This document shows positions 25,929-35,338 of a stretch of 64,000 nt of DNA, in pieces. The stretch is from contig NZ_CP017141.1 in NCBI RefSeq assembly GCF_001721645.1, positions 1-64,000 of the forward strand. The letters are read 5' to 3'. Source of the DNA: Pedobacter steynii. Its GTDB lineage: Bacteria > Bacteroidota > Bacteroidia > Sphingobacteriales > Sphingobacteriaceae. Position numbers and translations under genes: made by a program. The notes under the pieces are model-generated. The model made no database searches. It was not told where the DNA came from and saw nothing but the letters and a program-made list of their open reading frames with translations. How positions within the stretch are numbered: the stretch's first letter is position 1; each line of letters opens with the position of its first letter.

Positions 25929-25984
25929 TTTGGCGGCAAGCGTGTTTAAGGCGCGCAAACCGGGATATCAAATATAAATTTATA

Positions 25985-28900
25985 ATGAGGCTAATTGGGT
26001 GGATTGTCATTTTTTTGACGCTTGTTGGCTCCTTAAACAGCTATTCACAATCTAAAGGCGAACAGCAAAACAAAGTAAGTCTCAGCTTTAAGTCGGCCGA
26101 CTTTAAAAAAGTAATTGATGCCATTCAAAAGCAAACCTCCTATCATTTCATTTTTAGCGAGCGTAAAATCCCCGTTCATAAAATCAATATTCAGGTCAAA
26201 GATGAAGAGGCCTTAAAAGTCCTTGACCAGATCCTGGCCAATTCCAGCTATACCTATAAATTGCTTCAAAACAATTTAATTGTGATCAGGCCACGTCATA
26301 GCGATTCAGAGACCAGAATGGTTGCCGGAAAAGTGATAAATGAAAGTGGGCAAGCCCTTCCGGGAACCTCCATCAGGGTAAAAGGAAGTGATTTTTCGAC
26401 CACAACCGATGCTAATGGTGAATTTTCAGTCCCTGTTTTCCCCCACACCTCCATTCAGGCCTCTCAGGTTGGCTACTTAAAAAAAGAAATCCCTGTCGGT
26501 TCATTAAACCACCTTCAGCTTACCATGATCGCTAAAACGAATGAGCTCGATGAGGTGGTGGTAACCGCCTTGGACATTAAAAAAGAACAGCGAAAAATCG
26601 GTTATTCCCTCTCTACCATTTCCGGTGCCGAGCTGAGCAAAGCAAGAGAATCCAATCTGATCTACGCTCTGGAAGGGCAAATCGCCGGATTAAATATCAG
26701 CGGTGTGTATGGTGGCCCCTCTTCTTCTGCAAAGATTTTACTGCGTGGTGCAGCAAGTATGAATGCCGGATCTCCTTTGTTTGTGGTCAATGGTGTACCC
26801 ATAGACAATACCCAGAGGGGAAATGTAACGGAATATGGCGGTGCCGATTATGGCGATGGCATCAGCAATATCAACCCCGATGATGTGGAAAGTATCACCG
26901 TATTAAAAGGTTCAGCAGCCTCCGCCCTCTATGGTGCCCGTGCGGCGAATGGAGTCATCATCATCACGATAAAAAAAGGAATTAAAAATTCAGGAAGCAT
27001 CGAGTACAATACCAACCTTTCTTTCGACAGTCCTTATAAAAACACCGACTTTCAATACGTTTACGGACAGGGAACACAAAACAGAAGGCCGGAAAGTATT
27101 TCTGCGGCCATTGCTTCCGGATCTTCCAGCTGGGGAGAAAAGCTTGATGGCCTTCCTACCATTCAGTTTGATGGAAAGAAATACCCCTACAGTGCGGTGA
27201 AAGACAACATCCAAAGGTTCTACCATACTGCCCCTACTTTTACCAATACCGTTTCCCTGAGCGGGGCGAATGAAAAAAGTATGTTTCGCCTCTCTGCCGC
27301 CAATCTCGATTACCAGTCTATCCTGAAAAACGGCCACCTGAACAGAAAAACGCTGAACCTCTTTACTTCCTACGATTTAACGAAGCGGCTGAGTGTTACT
27401 TTTAATGGAAATTATATCAATGAGCAAAATAAAAACAGGTCATACCTAAGTGACGGAACGCTAAACCCGAATTATGGAATTGCCAGTCTGGCCAATAGCG
27501 CAGACCAGATTGCGCTGTCGCCGGGCTACGATCCTTTAACAGGACGCGAAATGAGGTGGAACGATGATGAATACAAAACGAACCCTTATTTTATGCTGAA
27601 TAAAGGAAAAGACCTTTCCAAACGGAACCGCTTCATTACCTCCACCTCCCTGAAACATAAATTCACCGACTGGCTCTACCTGCAGGGAAGGTTAGGTTAC
27701 GACATCAGCAATGATCAGATCGTCAGCATTATCCCTACCGGGGCCTCATTTTCCATCAACGGACAAGGCGGGCTGAATGCTTTTCAAAAGATACAAACCT
27801 CAGAACTCAACAGCGACTTTCTGCTGGCAGCCAACAAAGACCTGATGCAGGATCTTAACCTGGATGTTTCCATTGGCGCAAACTACCGGAACCGGGAAAG
27901 CGATCTGTCGGATTCCAAAGGGAACCAGTTTAATACCCCATACCTCTACACCCCTTCCAATCTGGTCACCAGGACTGATACTTATACCCTGGCCAGGCTG
28001 GTCACCCAATCTGCTTATTATACCTTTGACCTGAACTATAAAAAATTCCTGAACCTTTCCTCTACAGGAAGGTATGATGTCTACTCCACCCTGCCCGGTA
28101 ACAGCAGGGGCATTTTTGTACCCGGGGTTTCAGGAAGTTTTATCTTCTCTGACCTGCTCAGATCCAAATCACTGAGTTATGGAAAAATCAGGGCGAGTTT
28201 TGCGAAAACAAGCGGAGAACCTGCTCAGCCCTATATCACACAAACTTATTATGCTACTGAAAACGCAGTAAACGGAACACCGCTCGGAGATTATGACCGA
28301 AGTTTGCCCAACTACAATCTAAAACCCTTTACCTTAAATGAATTTGAGACCGGAATTAACCTCCGGTTCTTCGACAACCGGCTGGATCTGGATCTGACCT
28401 GGTTTCACCGCACCACACACAATGAAATCGTCAGTGCGATACAATCCGTTACCACCGGTTTTACCTCCGCTTACGTCAACCTCGGAAAAACCAGAAATGT
28501 GGGGACAGAGCTGACCATTCAGGGCATTCCGGTTGCAAAGGATAATTTTAAATGGAAATCAGGATTTAACTTCAGCCATATTCATAATATGCTTTTGTCC
28601 ATTGACGGAAGCAGCCGTTTTTCCCTGACTGGTACTTATCGCCCCTTAAATGCCAATACCGCCATGGTGGTGGGTAAACCCATTACACAAATTATGGCCT
28701 ACGACTATAAAAGGGATCCTGAGGGGAATATCATTATTGGAAGTGACGGCATTCCCAAACGCGGGGAACTCAAGCCTATGGGGGCTACACTGCCTAAAAT
28801 TTACGGAGGCTTCAGCAATAGCTTTTTCTATAAAAATTTCAGTTTATCTTTTCTGGTAGACTTTAAGTTTGGTCATAAAATCCTCTCCGCAACAGAAAAC

Positions 28901-29314
28901 TACTCCTATGTTTCGGGCCTCAATAAGGCCACGCTTCCGGGAAGGGAAACTGGAGTCATTGCAGATGGGGTAATGGAAGACGGCAGCCGGAACACCATCA
29001 ATGTACCTGCCTACAATTATTATCCCCAGCTGGCCACCAATATCTCCGCAATTTCGGTTTTAAACGGAAGTTTTATCAAATTAAGACAGGCAGTATTGGG
29101 CTATGCGCTTCCTGCTAAACTAATCAAAAAGACGCCGTTTAGCAGCATCAACCTGGACCTGGTGGGAAGAAACCTGTTTACCCTGCTTAAATACACTAAA
29201 AATATAGATCCCGAATCCGAGTTTTCATCAAGGCTCAATTATGCGGGTATAGAAGGTGCGTCATTGCCTTCCACCAGAACTTATGGCATCAACCTGAATT
29301 TTAAATTTAAATAA
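25985..29314 (+). CDS. SusC-family TonB-dependent transducer with STN domain
   Basis: This 1109-residue outer-membrane transporter has a signal peptide at residues 1-22 and an STN (secretin/TonB short N-terminal) domain at about 31-103 (VSLSFKSADFKKVIDAIQKQTSYHFIFS, LIVIRP). A carboxypeptidase-regulatory-like domain (110-190), a plug (LDEVVVTALDIKKEQRK, LFVVNGVPIDN) and a barrel follow. The STN domain is the element that touches FecR in the periplasm, so this protein reports ligand import to the sigma/anti-sigma pair just upstream. It is followed after 7 bp by its susD. No degradative enzyme gene follows, so the pair may work mainly as the sensor for the adjacent enzyme-bearing PUL. Confidence 0.95.
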   Translation: MRLIGWIVIFLTLVGSLNSYSQSKGEQQNKVSLSFKSADFKKVIDAIQKQTSYHFIFSERKIPVHKINIQVKDEEALKVLDQILANSSYTYKLLQNNLIVIRPRHSDSETRMVAGKVINESGQALPGTSIRVKGSDFSTTTDANGEFSVPVFPHTSIQASQVGYLKKEIPVGSLNHLQLTMIAKTNELDEVVVTALDIKKEQRKIGYSLSTISGAELSKARESNLIYALEGQIAGLNISGVYGGPSSSAKILLRGAASMNAGSPLFVVNGVPIDNTQRGNVTEYGGADYGDGISNINPDDVESITVLKGSAASALYGARAANGVIIITIKKGIKNSGSIEYNTNLSFDSPYKNTDFQYVYGQGTQNRRPESISAAIASGSSSWGEKLDGLPTIQFDGKKYPYSAVKDNIQRFYHTAPTFTNTVSLSGANEKSMFRLSAANLDYQSILKNGHLNRKTLNLFTSYDLTKRLSVTFNGNYINEQNKNRSYLSDGTLNPNYGIASLANSADQIALSPGYDPLTGREMRWNDDEYKTNPYFMLNKGKDLSKRNRFITSTSLKHKFTDWLYLQGRLGYDISNDQIVSIIPTGASFSINGQGGLNAFQKIQTSELNSDFLLAANKDLMQDLNLDVSIGANYRNRESDLSDSKGNQFNTPYLYTPSNLVTRTDTYTLARLVTQSAYYTFDLNYKKFLNLSSTGRYDVYSTLPGNSRGIFVPGVSGSFIFSDLLRSKSLSYGKIRASFAKTSGEPAQPYITQTYYATENAVNGTPLGDYDRSLPNYNLKPFTLNEFETGINLRFFDNRLDLDLTWFHRTTHNEIVSAIQSVTTGFTSAYVNLGKTRNVGTELTIQGIPVAKDNFKWKSGFNFSHIHNMLLSIDGSSRFSLTGTYRPLNANTAMVVGKPITQIMAYDYKRDPEGNIIIGSDGIPKRGELKPMGATLPKIYGGFSNSFFYKNFSLSFLVDFKFGHKILSATENYSYVSGLNKATLPGRETGVIADGVMEDGSRNTINVPAYNYYPQLATNISAISVLNGSFIKLRQAVLGYALPAKLIKKTPFSSINLDLVGRNLFTLLKYTKNIDPESEFSSRLNYAGIEGASLPSTRTYGINLNFKFK

Positions 29315-29321
29315 GGATCGA

Positions 29322-30923
29322 ATGAAACGTATTTTTCTACTTTACTTAGCCGGCTTGATGACACTCTGCTATGGTTGCTCCAAAGCAGACCTGGATCGCA
29401 TCAATACAGATCCGACCAAGTCCAGACCAGAGAATTTCGACCCGAACTTTCTCTTGTCTACTGCACAGTTAAAATTTGCCAATAAAGGATATTATCAGTT
29501 GTTGTACCAGAGTACGATGATGCAATTGCTTGCTTCCACCTATTATTACTATAACAATGGCGATAAGTACATCAATGTGGCCAACTTCACAGATTATCAG
29601 GGAAGAATTTTTGATGAAGGTTATGCCGAAGCTTCCGCAATCCGGGAGATGCAGCGACTGGCCATGGAAAAAAATCCGGAGGCCTATAAAAACCTGATTA
29701 ATATCGGGGACATCATGTTTGTCATGATCCTGCAGCGCATCACAGACACCTATGGTGATGTGCCCTATCATCAGGCCGGAAAAGCCAGGGAAGGCATTAA
29801 ATATCCGGTTTACGATACCCAGGAAGATATTTATGAATCCATGTTAACCGACCTGGAAAACGCTATTAACAAGCTGGACCCCGCCGCTCCAAAAGCAACT
29901 GCCGATCTTTTTTATAAAGGAGACCTTACAAAATGGCGGAAATTCGGCTACTCGCTGATGCTCAGAATTGCCATGAGACTGACCAAAGTTGACCAGAAAA
30001 AAGCGAGGAACTGGGCAGAAAAAGCCGCTGCCGGAGGAACTTTTGCAGACATCAACGACAATACCTTCATTACCATGGATGCCTCCAGTTTTACCAGTCA
30101 GAACGGAACTTCACTGGCCTTGCGCACACTGTCCGATTATAGAGAAGTACGCTGGAGCAAAACCCTGATTGATCAGCTCAAAAATACAGCCGACCCAAGG
30201 TTGTCAGTAATCGGAGAAATTCCTCCTGACGGATTTGCCAACAACAACAACCAAAACCTTTCCGGAAATACCGATCCGGTAGTTCAAACCGGCCTGCCGA
30301 ACGGCTATGATTTGCTGGGAGGAACAACCGATATCCGCAGCTATCCGGAATATCCCGGTGGAACAGGCAGCGGAACAGATGTTGCCCCTCTGGGAAAATA
30401 TTCACGCCCAAGAACAGCAGTGTATCTGAAGCTTGGTGGCCCTGTATTCTTAATGACCTATGGAGAAACCGAGTTGCTCCTTGCTGAAGCAGCGGCAAGA
30501 AAGTGGAAAGTAAGCGGTACCGCAGCCAGCCATTTCAGCAATGGAATTAAGGGCGCTTTGCAAACACTGGCACAGATAGACCCACAGGCCAATATCCCTA
30601 TGGAACAGATTAACAACTATGTCAAATCCCAGGTACTGGACCAGTCTTCCACAGAAAAATCACTGGAAATGATCAATATGCAATACTGGATCTCTACAGG
30701 AACAACCTTCAATTTCATTGAGTCCTGGCTCAATTGGAAAAGGTCCGGATATCCCCGTCTCCTTCCTGTAAATTATCCTGGAAATGTAACCAATGGCACC
30801 ATTCCAAGAAGAATGATCTATTTATCTACGGAGATCTTAAATAACCCTGACAACTACAGGGCAGCAGTAAAACGACTGCCCGGAGGTGATGCCTTAACCT
30901 CAAGGGTGTGGTGGGACCAGTAA
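29322..30923 (+). CDS. SusD/RagB-family lipoprotein of the sensor pair
   Basis: This 533-residue lipoprotein has a signal ending LCYGC, with Cys19 the lipidation site. SKADLDRINTDPTKSRPENFDPNFLLS and MLRIAMRLTKVDQKKARNWAEKAA are characteristic of the same SusD-like subgroup as the protein at 19267-20883, although the sequences differ clearly. The C-terminus ends VWWDQ. It forms the surface lid for the STN-type SusC encoded 7 bp upstream. The last 24 bp overlap the convergent endonuclease/phosphatase pseudogene. Confidence 0.93.
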   Translation: MKRIFLLYLAGLMTLCYGCSKADLDRINTDPTKSRPENFDPNFLLSTAQLKFANKGYYQLLYQSTMMQLLASTYYYYNNGDKYINVANFTDYQGRIFDEGYAEASAIREMQRLAMEKNPEAYKNLINIGDIMFVMILQRITDTYGDVPYHQAGKAREGIKYPVYDTQEDIYESMLTDLENAINKLDPAAPKATADLFYKGDLTKWRKFGYSLMLRIAMRLTKVDQKKARNWAEKAAAGGTFADINDNTFITMDASSFTSQNGTSLALRTLSDYREVRWSKTLIDQLKNTADPRLSVIGEIPPDGFANNNNQNLSGNTDPVVQTGLPNGYDLLGGTTDIRSYPEYPGGTGSGTDVAPLGKYSRPRTAVYLKLGGPVFLMTYGETELLLAEAAARKWKVSGTAASHFSNGIKGALQTLAQIDPQANIPMEQINNYVKSQVLDQSSTEKSLEMINMQYWISTGTTFNFIESWLNWKRSGYPRLLPVNYPGNVTNGTIPRRMIYLSTEILNNPDNYRAAVKRLPGGDALTSRVWWDQ

Positions 30924-31757
30924 AATGCTGATCGGATAGTGATCAGACAGATGGTCGCTGATGTCGTCCTTTAAAATGGCAGATTTCAACATGGTCTTTT
31001 TCAGATCTTTCGAAATAAAAATATAATCAATCCGCTCTTTAGAGGAATCCGGGACAGGGCCAAATTCCACCGAAGGATAGCTATAATCGAAAGCGTGATG
31101 TTTCATAGACCAGGTATCTAAGAAACCTGCTTTCAGTAGCGCATCGGTAACGCTGTAATCCAGACGGCCCTGATTAGCATTGCTGATCTTACTGTTTTCA
31201 TCACTTTTCAGCATGGGGATCAAACGTCCCTTATGGTTATAATCCAGACTATCGGAAGCAGCCAGGCTATTCATATCTCCCAGGATAATGATTTTTTTTG
31301 AGATAGATCAGCGCGCTAAGCTGTCGGTAATGAGGCCAATTTCTTCCTGCCTTTTCTCATGACTAAAGGGTGATAAATGTACAATGATAAAATTCAGGTC
31401 TTTAATGCGAACTGCCATAAAACCATGGTGCATCCCTTTGGTTACCGTCTTCACTTCCTGAATTGGATATTTGGATGAAATCCCAACAGCATAACCTTTT
31501 TCCTTAGCCAGGGCGGTGTATGGATGCCCGATAGACTGCCCCAATTGTGTTAGCTCCTGTGCATTGATATTCACGAGCTCCTGATAAGCAATCACGTCTG
31601 CCTGCTGTATTGTAGCCCAGGAGATGAAACGTTGCTTCCGTTCCTGCTCAGACTCAAAATAATTATAGACATTATAGGAGATGATTTTTAATGCCGGCTG
31701 CGCCAATAGATTTTGGCTATAAAAGCTAAACAGCAACAGGATAAGAATTTTTTTCAT
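30900..31757 (-). pseudogene. Interrupted endonuclease/exonuclease/phosphatase family gene
   Basis: Two open segments in one frame (31757-31308 and 31274-30900) together make one secreted EEP-fold protein. The 5' part has a signal peptide (MKKILILLLFSFYSQNLLAQ) and the motifs ISYNVYNYF and DVIAYQELV. The 3' part has ILGDMNS, ERIDYIFIS and the catalytic end SDHLSDHYPI. An in-frame TGA at 31308-31310 separates them, just before ILGDMN. Adding one base near the TGA and removing one A from the A8 run (31292-31299) would read LARLIYLKKIIILGDMN, so two compensating indels, real or from sequencing, explain it as well as a nonsense mutation. The family cleaves phosphodiesters in nucleic acids or lipids. 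The ATG at 31757 is used in preference to a TTG at 31769. Confidence 0.8.
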
Positions 31758-31901
31758 GATGACAGCCAAATTAAAATATAATTCTCAGATCCCTGTCTTT
31801 GTGTAACAAAAATGCAAAAAATTGAATAGTCAAAGAATAGGAATGCAAAAATTGCGTTTATATACGAGAACACAGTTTTAATAGACTGTGTTTAAGGGAT
31901 G

Positions 31902-31986
31902 AATAGATTGGACGGTAATTATAATTTTTGAGAGAGGGAATTGTAATTCAACACATAAGGAGTGAGGACTCGCTGTCCAATCTATT
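31902..31986. repeat. 85-bp block with 12-bp terminal inverted repeats
   Basis: AATAGATTGGAC at 31902-31913 is the exact complement of GTCCAATCTATT at 31975-31986. The interior is AT-rich with no frame. It could be a small non-autonomous element or a large RNA stem-loop. No target-site duplication is evident. Confidence 0.5.
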
Positions 31987-32033
31987 TTCTTCAGCTATCC
32001 CCATTATCCTTTGTACTTCACATTTTTTCCTGT

Positions 32034-32090
32034 GTTCCAGGTTTTACTCCCTAAGTTCCGGATTTTGTTTCTGTGTTCCGGATTTTTTCA
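32034..32090. repeat. Three degenerate tandem copies of a 20-21 bp unit
   Basis: Units begin at GTTCC in positions 32034, 32055 and 32075. Copies read GTTCCAGGTTTT, GTTCCGGATTTT and GTTCCGGATTTT, with spacings of 21 and 20 bp, about two helical turns. This could be a protein-binding array upstream of the DUF6266-like gene. Confidence 0.5.
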
Positions 32091-32343
32091 GGTATTTTTG
32101 ATTTTTTTAAGATTTCGCCTTTAATTCCCTTTAATGTGCGCTTGATCTCCGTCCTCATCCAATTCATTTCTTCTTGATTTACGATAGGGGGTTGATTGAT
32201 CCCTGATTGGTCTGAACGACCTGTTAAGGGCCTATTACCTACCAGAGAAATACAAATTTTATTGCCGCGTAGATTAACTGAATATGCAATTCATTTTGTA
32301 TATTGAGTAAAATAATTTTTATTCATCAATTAAAAATATCAAA

Positions 32344-33117
32344 ATGGGAAAATTAATAGGCGGTCCGTTCGGAATGATCCGCGGAAGAGTGGGTAACCTG
32401 GTGGGTTATGTACTCAATGGAGAAAATATCATGAGGAAAATTGGTAAGAGCTCAAAACCCTTAACTCCGGCAAGAAAAGCCAATTGCCAGAAGATGACGG
32501 TGGTGAATCAGTTTTTAAGTCCGGCACTTGATTTCCTCAGGTCAGGATTTCGTCTGGAGGTGGCCGGAACGAACAGAAACGCTTATAATGAAGCCGTTTC
32601 TTATAATAAAATGAATGCAATACAAGGCGAGTATCCTAACTTCAGCCTGGATTACAGCAAAGTTCTGATCAGCAAAGGCAGCCTTCCTGTGGCTGAAGAT
32701 GTACAGATCAAAAAAACTGAAGATGGCTTAATGTTCACATGGGGTACTGCTGATACATGCAGTCAACGCGATCACGACCGTGCCATGCTCATGGTTTTTT
32801 TCCCTAAAGATAAGACCATCAATTATCATTTGATCGGCTCTAAACGCGTAGAGGGGAAAGATGTACTTTACATCGATCCGGATCATAGAAACGAGCATAT
32901 GGAAGCCTATATTTCTTTTATCCGTCCGGATGGCACACAGATCTCAGACAGCGTATATGCAGGTTCCTTAGCAGCGGTTCAGGAGCAGGCGGCCCAAACA
33001 GAGCCGGAAGCTAAGGAAATAAAGCCAGCTGATTCCAGACCAGGCCATACCCTATCGGCAGAAAAAACAGTTCAGCAGGCGATGGATACCTCCGGAAAGA
33101 ACACCGCCCCTTCCTGA
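32344..33117 (+). CDS. DUF6266-like protein
   Basis: This 257-residue protein starts MGKLIGGPFGMIRGRVGNLVGYV. The Gly-rich start with RGRVGNLVGY is the hallmark of DUF6266 proteins, which recur in Pedobacter and relatives and have no known role. The central part is beta-rich (VQIKKTEDGLMFTWGTADT, HDRAMLMVFFPKDK, EAYISFIRPDGTQISDSVYAG). The last 45 residues are Ala/Glu/Pro-rich and look disordered. It has no signal peptide. The gene is monocistronic, follows a repeat-bearing 574-bp leader region, and ends 2 bp from the convergent cysM stop. Confidence 0.7.
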   Translation: MGKLIGGPFGMIRGRVGNLVGYVLNGENIMRKIGKSSKPLTPARKANCQKMTVVNQFLSPALDFLRSGFRLEVAGTNRNAYNEAVSYNKMNAIQGEYPNFSLDYSKVLISKGSLPVAEDVQIKKTEDGLMFTWGTADTCSQRDHDRAMLMVFFPKDKTINYHLIGSKRVEGKDVLYIDPDHRNEHMEAYISFIRPDGTQISDSVYAGSLAAVQEQAAQTEPEAKEIKPADSRPGHTLSAEKTVQQAMDTSGKNTAPS

Positions 33118-33119
33118 AA

Positions 33120-33992
33120 TTAGCCGAACAGTTCGCTGCTCAGGTAACGGTCTCCCCTGTCGCATGCAATAAATACGATCAGCCCGGAACTCAGTTCTTC
33201 GGCTAGTCTGAGCGAGCAGGCCAATGCACCACCACTACTCATTCCGGCAAAGATCCCTTCGGTTTTAGCCAGTTTGCGGGTCATTTCTGTGGCTTCTTTT
33301 TGAGAAACGTCCATCACACGGTCCACTCTTGAAGGATCAAATATTTTAGGCAGGTACGCAACAGGCCACCTGCGGATTCCGGGAATAGAAGACTCTTCTG
33401 TGGGTTGGCAACCGACAATCTGAATCTCCGGATTTTGTTCTTTCAGGAACATGGAATTGCCCATGATGCTGCCTGTAGTTCCCATAGAACTCACAAAATG
33501 GGTAATTTGCTGATGGGTGTCTCTCCAGATCTCCGGACCTGTGGTTTTATAATGAGCCAGGTAGTTATCCGGATTTGCAAACTGGTTTAGCAGAAAATAT
33601 CCTTCATGCGTTCCTTTTTCTTCGGCGTAATCACGGCAAATTTCAATAGATTCCAGGAGGGTTACTTTAGCGCCATAAGCTTCCATCGTCAGGGTACGTT
33701 CTCTTGTAGAGTTGGCAGGCATCACCAGTTCAATTTCCAGGTCGTAAATGCTCGCAATCATCGCCAGTGCAATCCCTGTATTTCCGCTTGTCGCTTCAAT
33801 CAGCTTCGTTCCTTTTTTAACATCACCCCTTTCCATTGCACTACGGATCATATTGAGGGCTGCACGATCTTTCACACTTCCTCCAGGGTTATTGCCTTCC
33901 AGTTTTGCATATATTTTCACATCCGGATTGGAATGTAATTTCTGAATCTCTACTAAAGGGGTATTTCCGACAAACGCTACAATATTTCCCAT
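33120..33992 (-). CDS. cysM: Cysteine synthase B (O-acetylserine sulfhydrylase)
   Basis: This 290-residue PLP enzyme makes cysteine from O-acetylserine and sulfide or thiosulfate. The PLP lysine is Lys41 in NNPGGSVKDRAA. The substrate loop TSGNTG is at 68-73 and the phosphate-binding GTTGS loop is present. CysM rather than CysK is indicated by close agreement with E. coli CysM at SSMGTTGSI, SSIPGIRRWP and CDRGDRYLSS. It lies 3 bp after the serine acetyltransferase gene, which supplies its substrate, so the two form an operon. The stop is 2 bp from the convergent DUF6266-like gene. Confidence 0.95.
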   Translation of the reverse strand: MGNIVAFVGNTPLVEIQKLHSNPDVKIYAKLEGNNPGGSVKDRAALNMIRSAMERGDVKKGTKLIEATSGNTGIALAMIASIYDLEIELVMPANSTRERTLTMEAYGAKVTLLESIEICRDYAEEKGTHEGYFLLNQFANPDNYLAHYKTTGPEIWRDTHQQITHFVSSMGTTGSIMGNSMFLKEQNPEIQIVGCQPTEESSIPGIRRWPVAYLPKIFDPSRVDRVMDVSQKEATEMTRKLAKTEGIFAGMSSGGALACSLRLAEELSSGLIVFIACDRGDRYLSSELFG

Positions 33993-33995
33993 AAT

Positions 33996-34808
33996 TTAAT
34001 CTCTGTGTTTTGTTTCAATAACTTTAATGGCCGACTGATGATAAACGGTTGAATGTGAAGGGACGCTCTTGGTGAGCCATACGTTTCCACCGATGATGGA
34101 ATGGTCACCAATAATGGTTTCACCTCCCAGGATCGTTGCTCCGGAATAGATGATGACATGGTCTTCTATTGTTGGATGACGCTTGATATTGGCCATATAC
34201 TTCTCCACACTCAGTGCTCCCAGGGTTACTCCCTGATATAATTTAACGTGATTACCGATGATGGTAGTCTCCCCTATTACAATTCCTGTCCCATGATCTA
34301 TGTATAAATACTCGCCGATCTCTGCTCCCGGATGGATGTCTATTCCGGTTTGGGAATGTGCATATTCGGTCAGGATTCGTGGAATCAATGGAACATCCAG
34401 TTTCAGCAATGCATTCGCAATGCGATACATGGAAATAGCCAGAAACCCAGGATAGGTACGAATAATTTCAAACTCACTTTTTGCAGCCGGGTCGCCCGTT
34501 AAAATGGAAGAAATATCAGTATTTAATTTACGGTAGAGCTCGGGAAGGATTTTAAAAAAGGCTTTCGAAATCAATTCATTATTACAGTTTTTACAAGCCT
34601 TCGTGGCATTCAGTATCTCCGTAAGTTCAATTTCCAAACCAGCAAACATCCCCTGTATTTCAGCAAAAGTATATTTCGGATAAGTGGAACGTTCCGGATA
34701 AATCAGGTCCATCAGTTTTAAGGCCCATGAGGCCACCACCTGATTGGAAGGAACCGCCTCCACAGCGTTCTGTTTATTAAAAATATGAAGATAAAATTCT
34801 TCGCTCAT
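33996..34808 (-). CDS. cysE: Serine O-acetyltransferase
   Basis: This 270-residue enzyme acetylates serine for cysteine synthesis. The C-terminal half is a left-handed beta-helix with hexapeptide repeats (GIDIHPGAEIGEYLYIDHGTGIVIGETTIIG, VIIYSGATILGGETIIGDHSIIGGNVWL). It carries the catalytic His region DIHPGA and IDHGTG. The N-terminal helical half is of the longer EpsC/Bacteroidota type. The ATG at 34808 (MSEEFYLHIF) is chosen because the upstream 24 codons are hydrophobic-polar and atypical. It is co-transcribed with cysM. The symbol cysE is used by function, since the local family is also called epsC. Confidence 0.93.
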   Translation of the reverse strand: MSEEFYLHIFNKQNAVEAVPSNQVVASWALKLMDLIYPERSTYPKYTFAEIQGMFAGLEIELTEILNATKACKNCNNELISKAFFKILPELYRKLNTDISSILTGDPAAKSEFEIIRTYPGFLAISMYRIANALLKLDVPLIPRILTEYAHSQTGIDIHPGAEIGEYLYIDHGTGIVIGETTIIGNHVKLYQGVTLGALSVEKYMANIKRHPTIEDHVIIYSGATILGGETIIGDHSIIGGNVWLTKSVPSHSTVYHQSAIKVIETKHRD

Positions 34809-34935
34809 CTTAGATTTTGTTACTGTTTTGTTTGAAATTGTAAAGGAATGAAAATTATTACAAATAAAAACAGAAGACAACCAATTTTAAGACCGAATAT
34901 TTAAAGCTATATTCGCCTGGAATCAATTTACCTTA

Positions 34936-35337
34936 ATGCTATTTCCCAGAAATATGTCCGAAACATTTGAAATACTATATTTCTTTAATACCCCTTACAA
35001 TTCCCTCGTCGAAATCAAACGACGTAATTTTGACTTTGAAACGGATCTTTCCAAAGTATATTTCTGGATTCTTTACGAAAAGAAAACCCATAGAATCTAT
35101 CCGCTTCAATTTATTTCCATGAAAGATGACCTTTTAGGTCAGGAGCGCGTTTTTAAACAAGGAAGCTTTTTCTTCAATGAGCAGGAAGGAACCTTTCTGA
35201 ATAGCAGTGATAAAGCAAAAATGGTCCTGAAAAGAATGCCGGCATCAGCAGTGACTAAATTATTAAAAATCAGAATTGATGAGTTTCTGATGATGATTGA
35301 TAAACAAGCAGAAAAACAATTAGAGAAACTGTTGTAA
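34936..35337 (+). CDS. Conserved-type hypothetical protein upstream of the L,D-transpeptidase gene
   Basis: This is a 133-residue soluble protein (127 if the Met at 34954 is the start) with mixed alpha/beta character. It begins SETFEILYFFNTPYNSLVEIKRRNFDFE and ends with a long Lys/Glu helix. I recognise no domain. Its stop codon lies 1 bp from the ATG of the L,D-transpeptidase gene, so the two are almost certainly translated from one message and may be functionally linked. A near-consensus TATATTCG element lies at 34908-34915. Confidence 0.65.
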   Translation: MLFPRNMSETFEILYFFNTPYNSLVEIKRRNFDFETDLSKVYFWILYEKKTHRIYPLQFISMKDDLLGQERVFKQGSFFFNEQEGTFLNSSDKAKMVLKRMPASAVTKLLKIRIDEFLMMIDKQAEKQLEKLL

Positions 35338-35338
35338 A

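Larger units (their letters stand above)
31770..32343. other. Gene-free 574-bp AT-rich region with several repeats
   Basis: No credible coding frame was found. The region contains a hairpin AACACAGT/ACTGTGTT (31869-31892), an 85-bp block bounded by 12-bp inverted repeats (31902-31986), and three tandem degenerate units around GTTCCGGATTTT (32034-32090). It separates the interrupted EEP gene from the DUF6266-like gene and must carry promoters for both divergent genes. Confidence 0.6.

Noticed and set aside
30900..31274. The 3' half of the EEP gene as an independent gene
   Set aside because: It starts in the middle of the conserved ILGDMN motif and lacks the N-terminal catalytic half, so it is part of the interrupted gene.
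31902..31986. An insertion sequence or MITE
   Set aside because: The 12-bp ends are clear, but there is no target duplication, no second copy in this window and no coding content. It is recorded only as a repeat.
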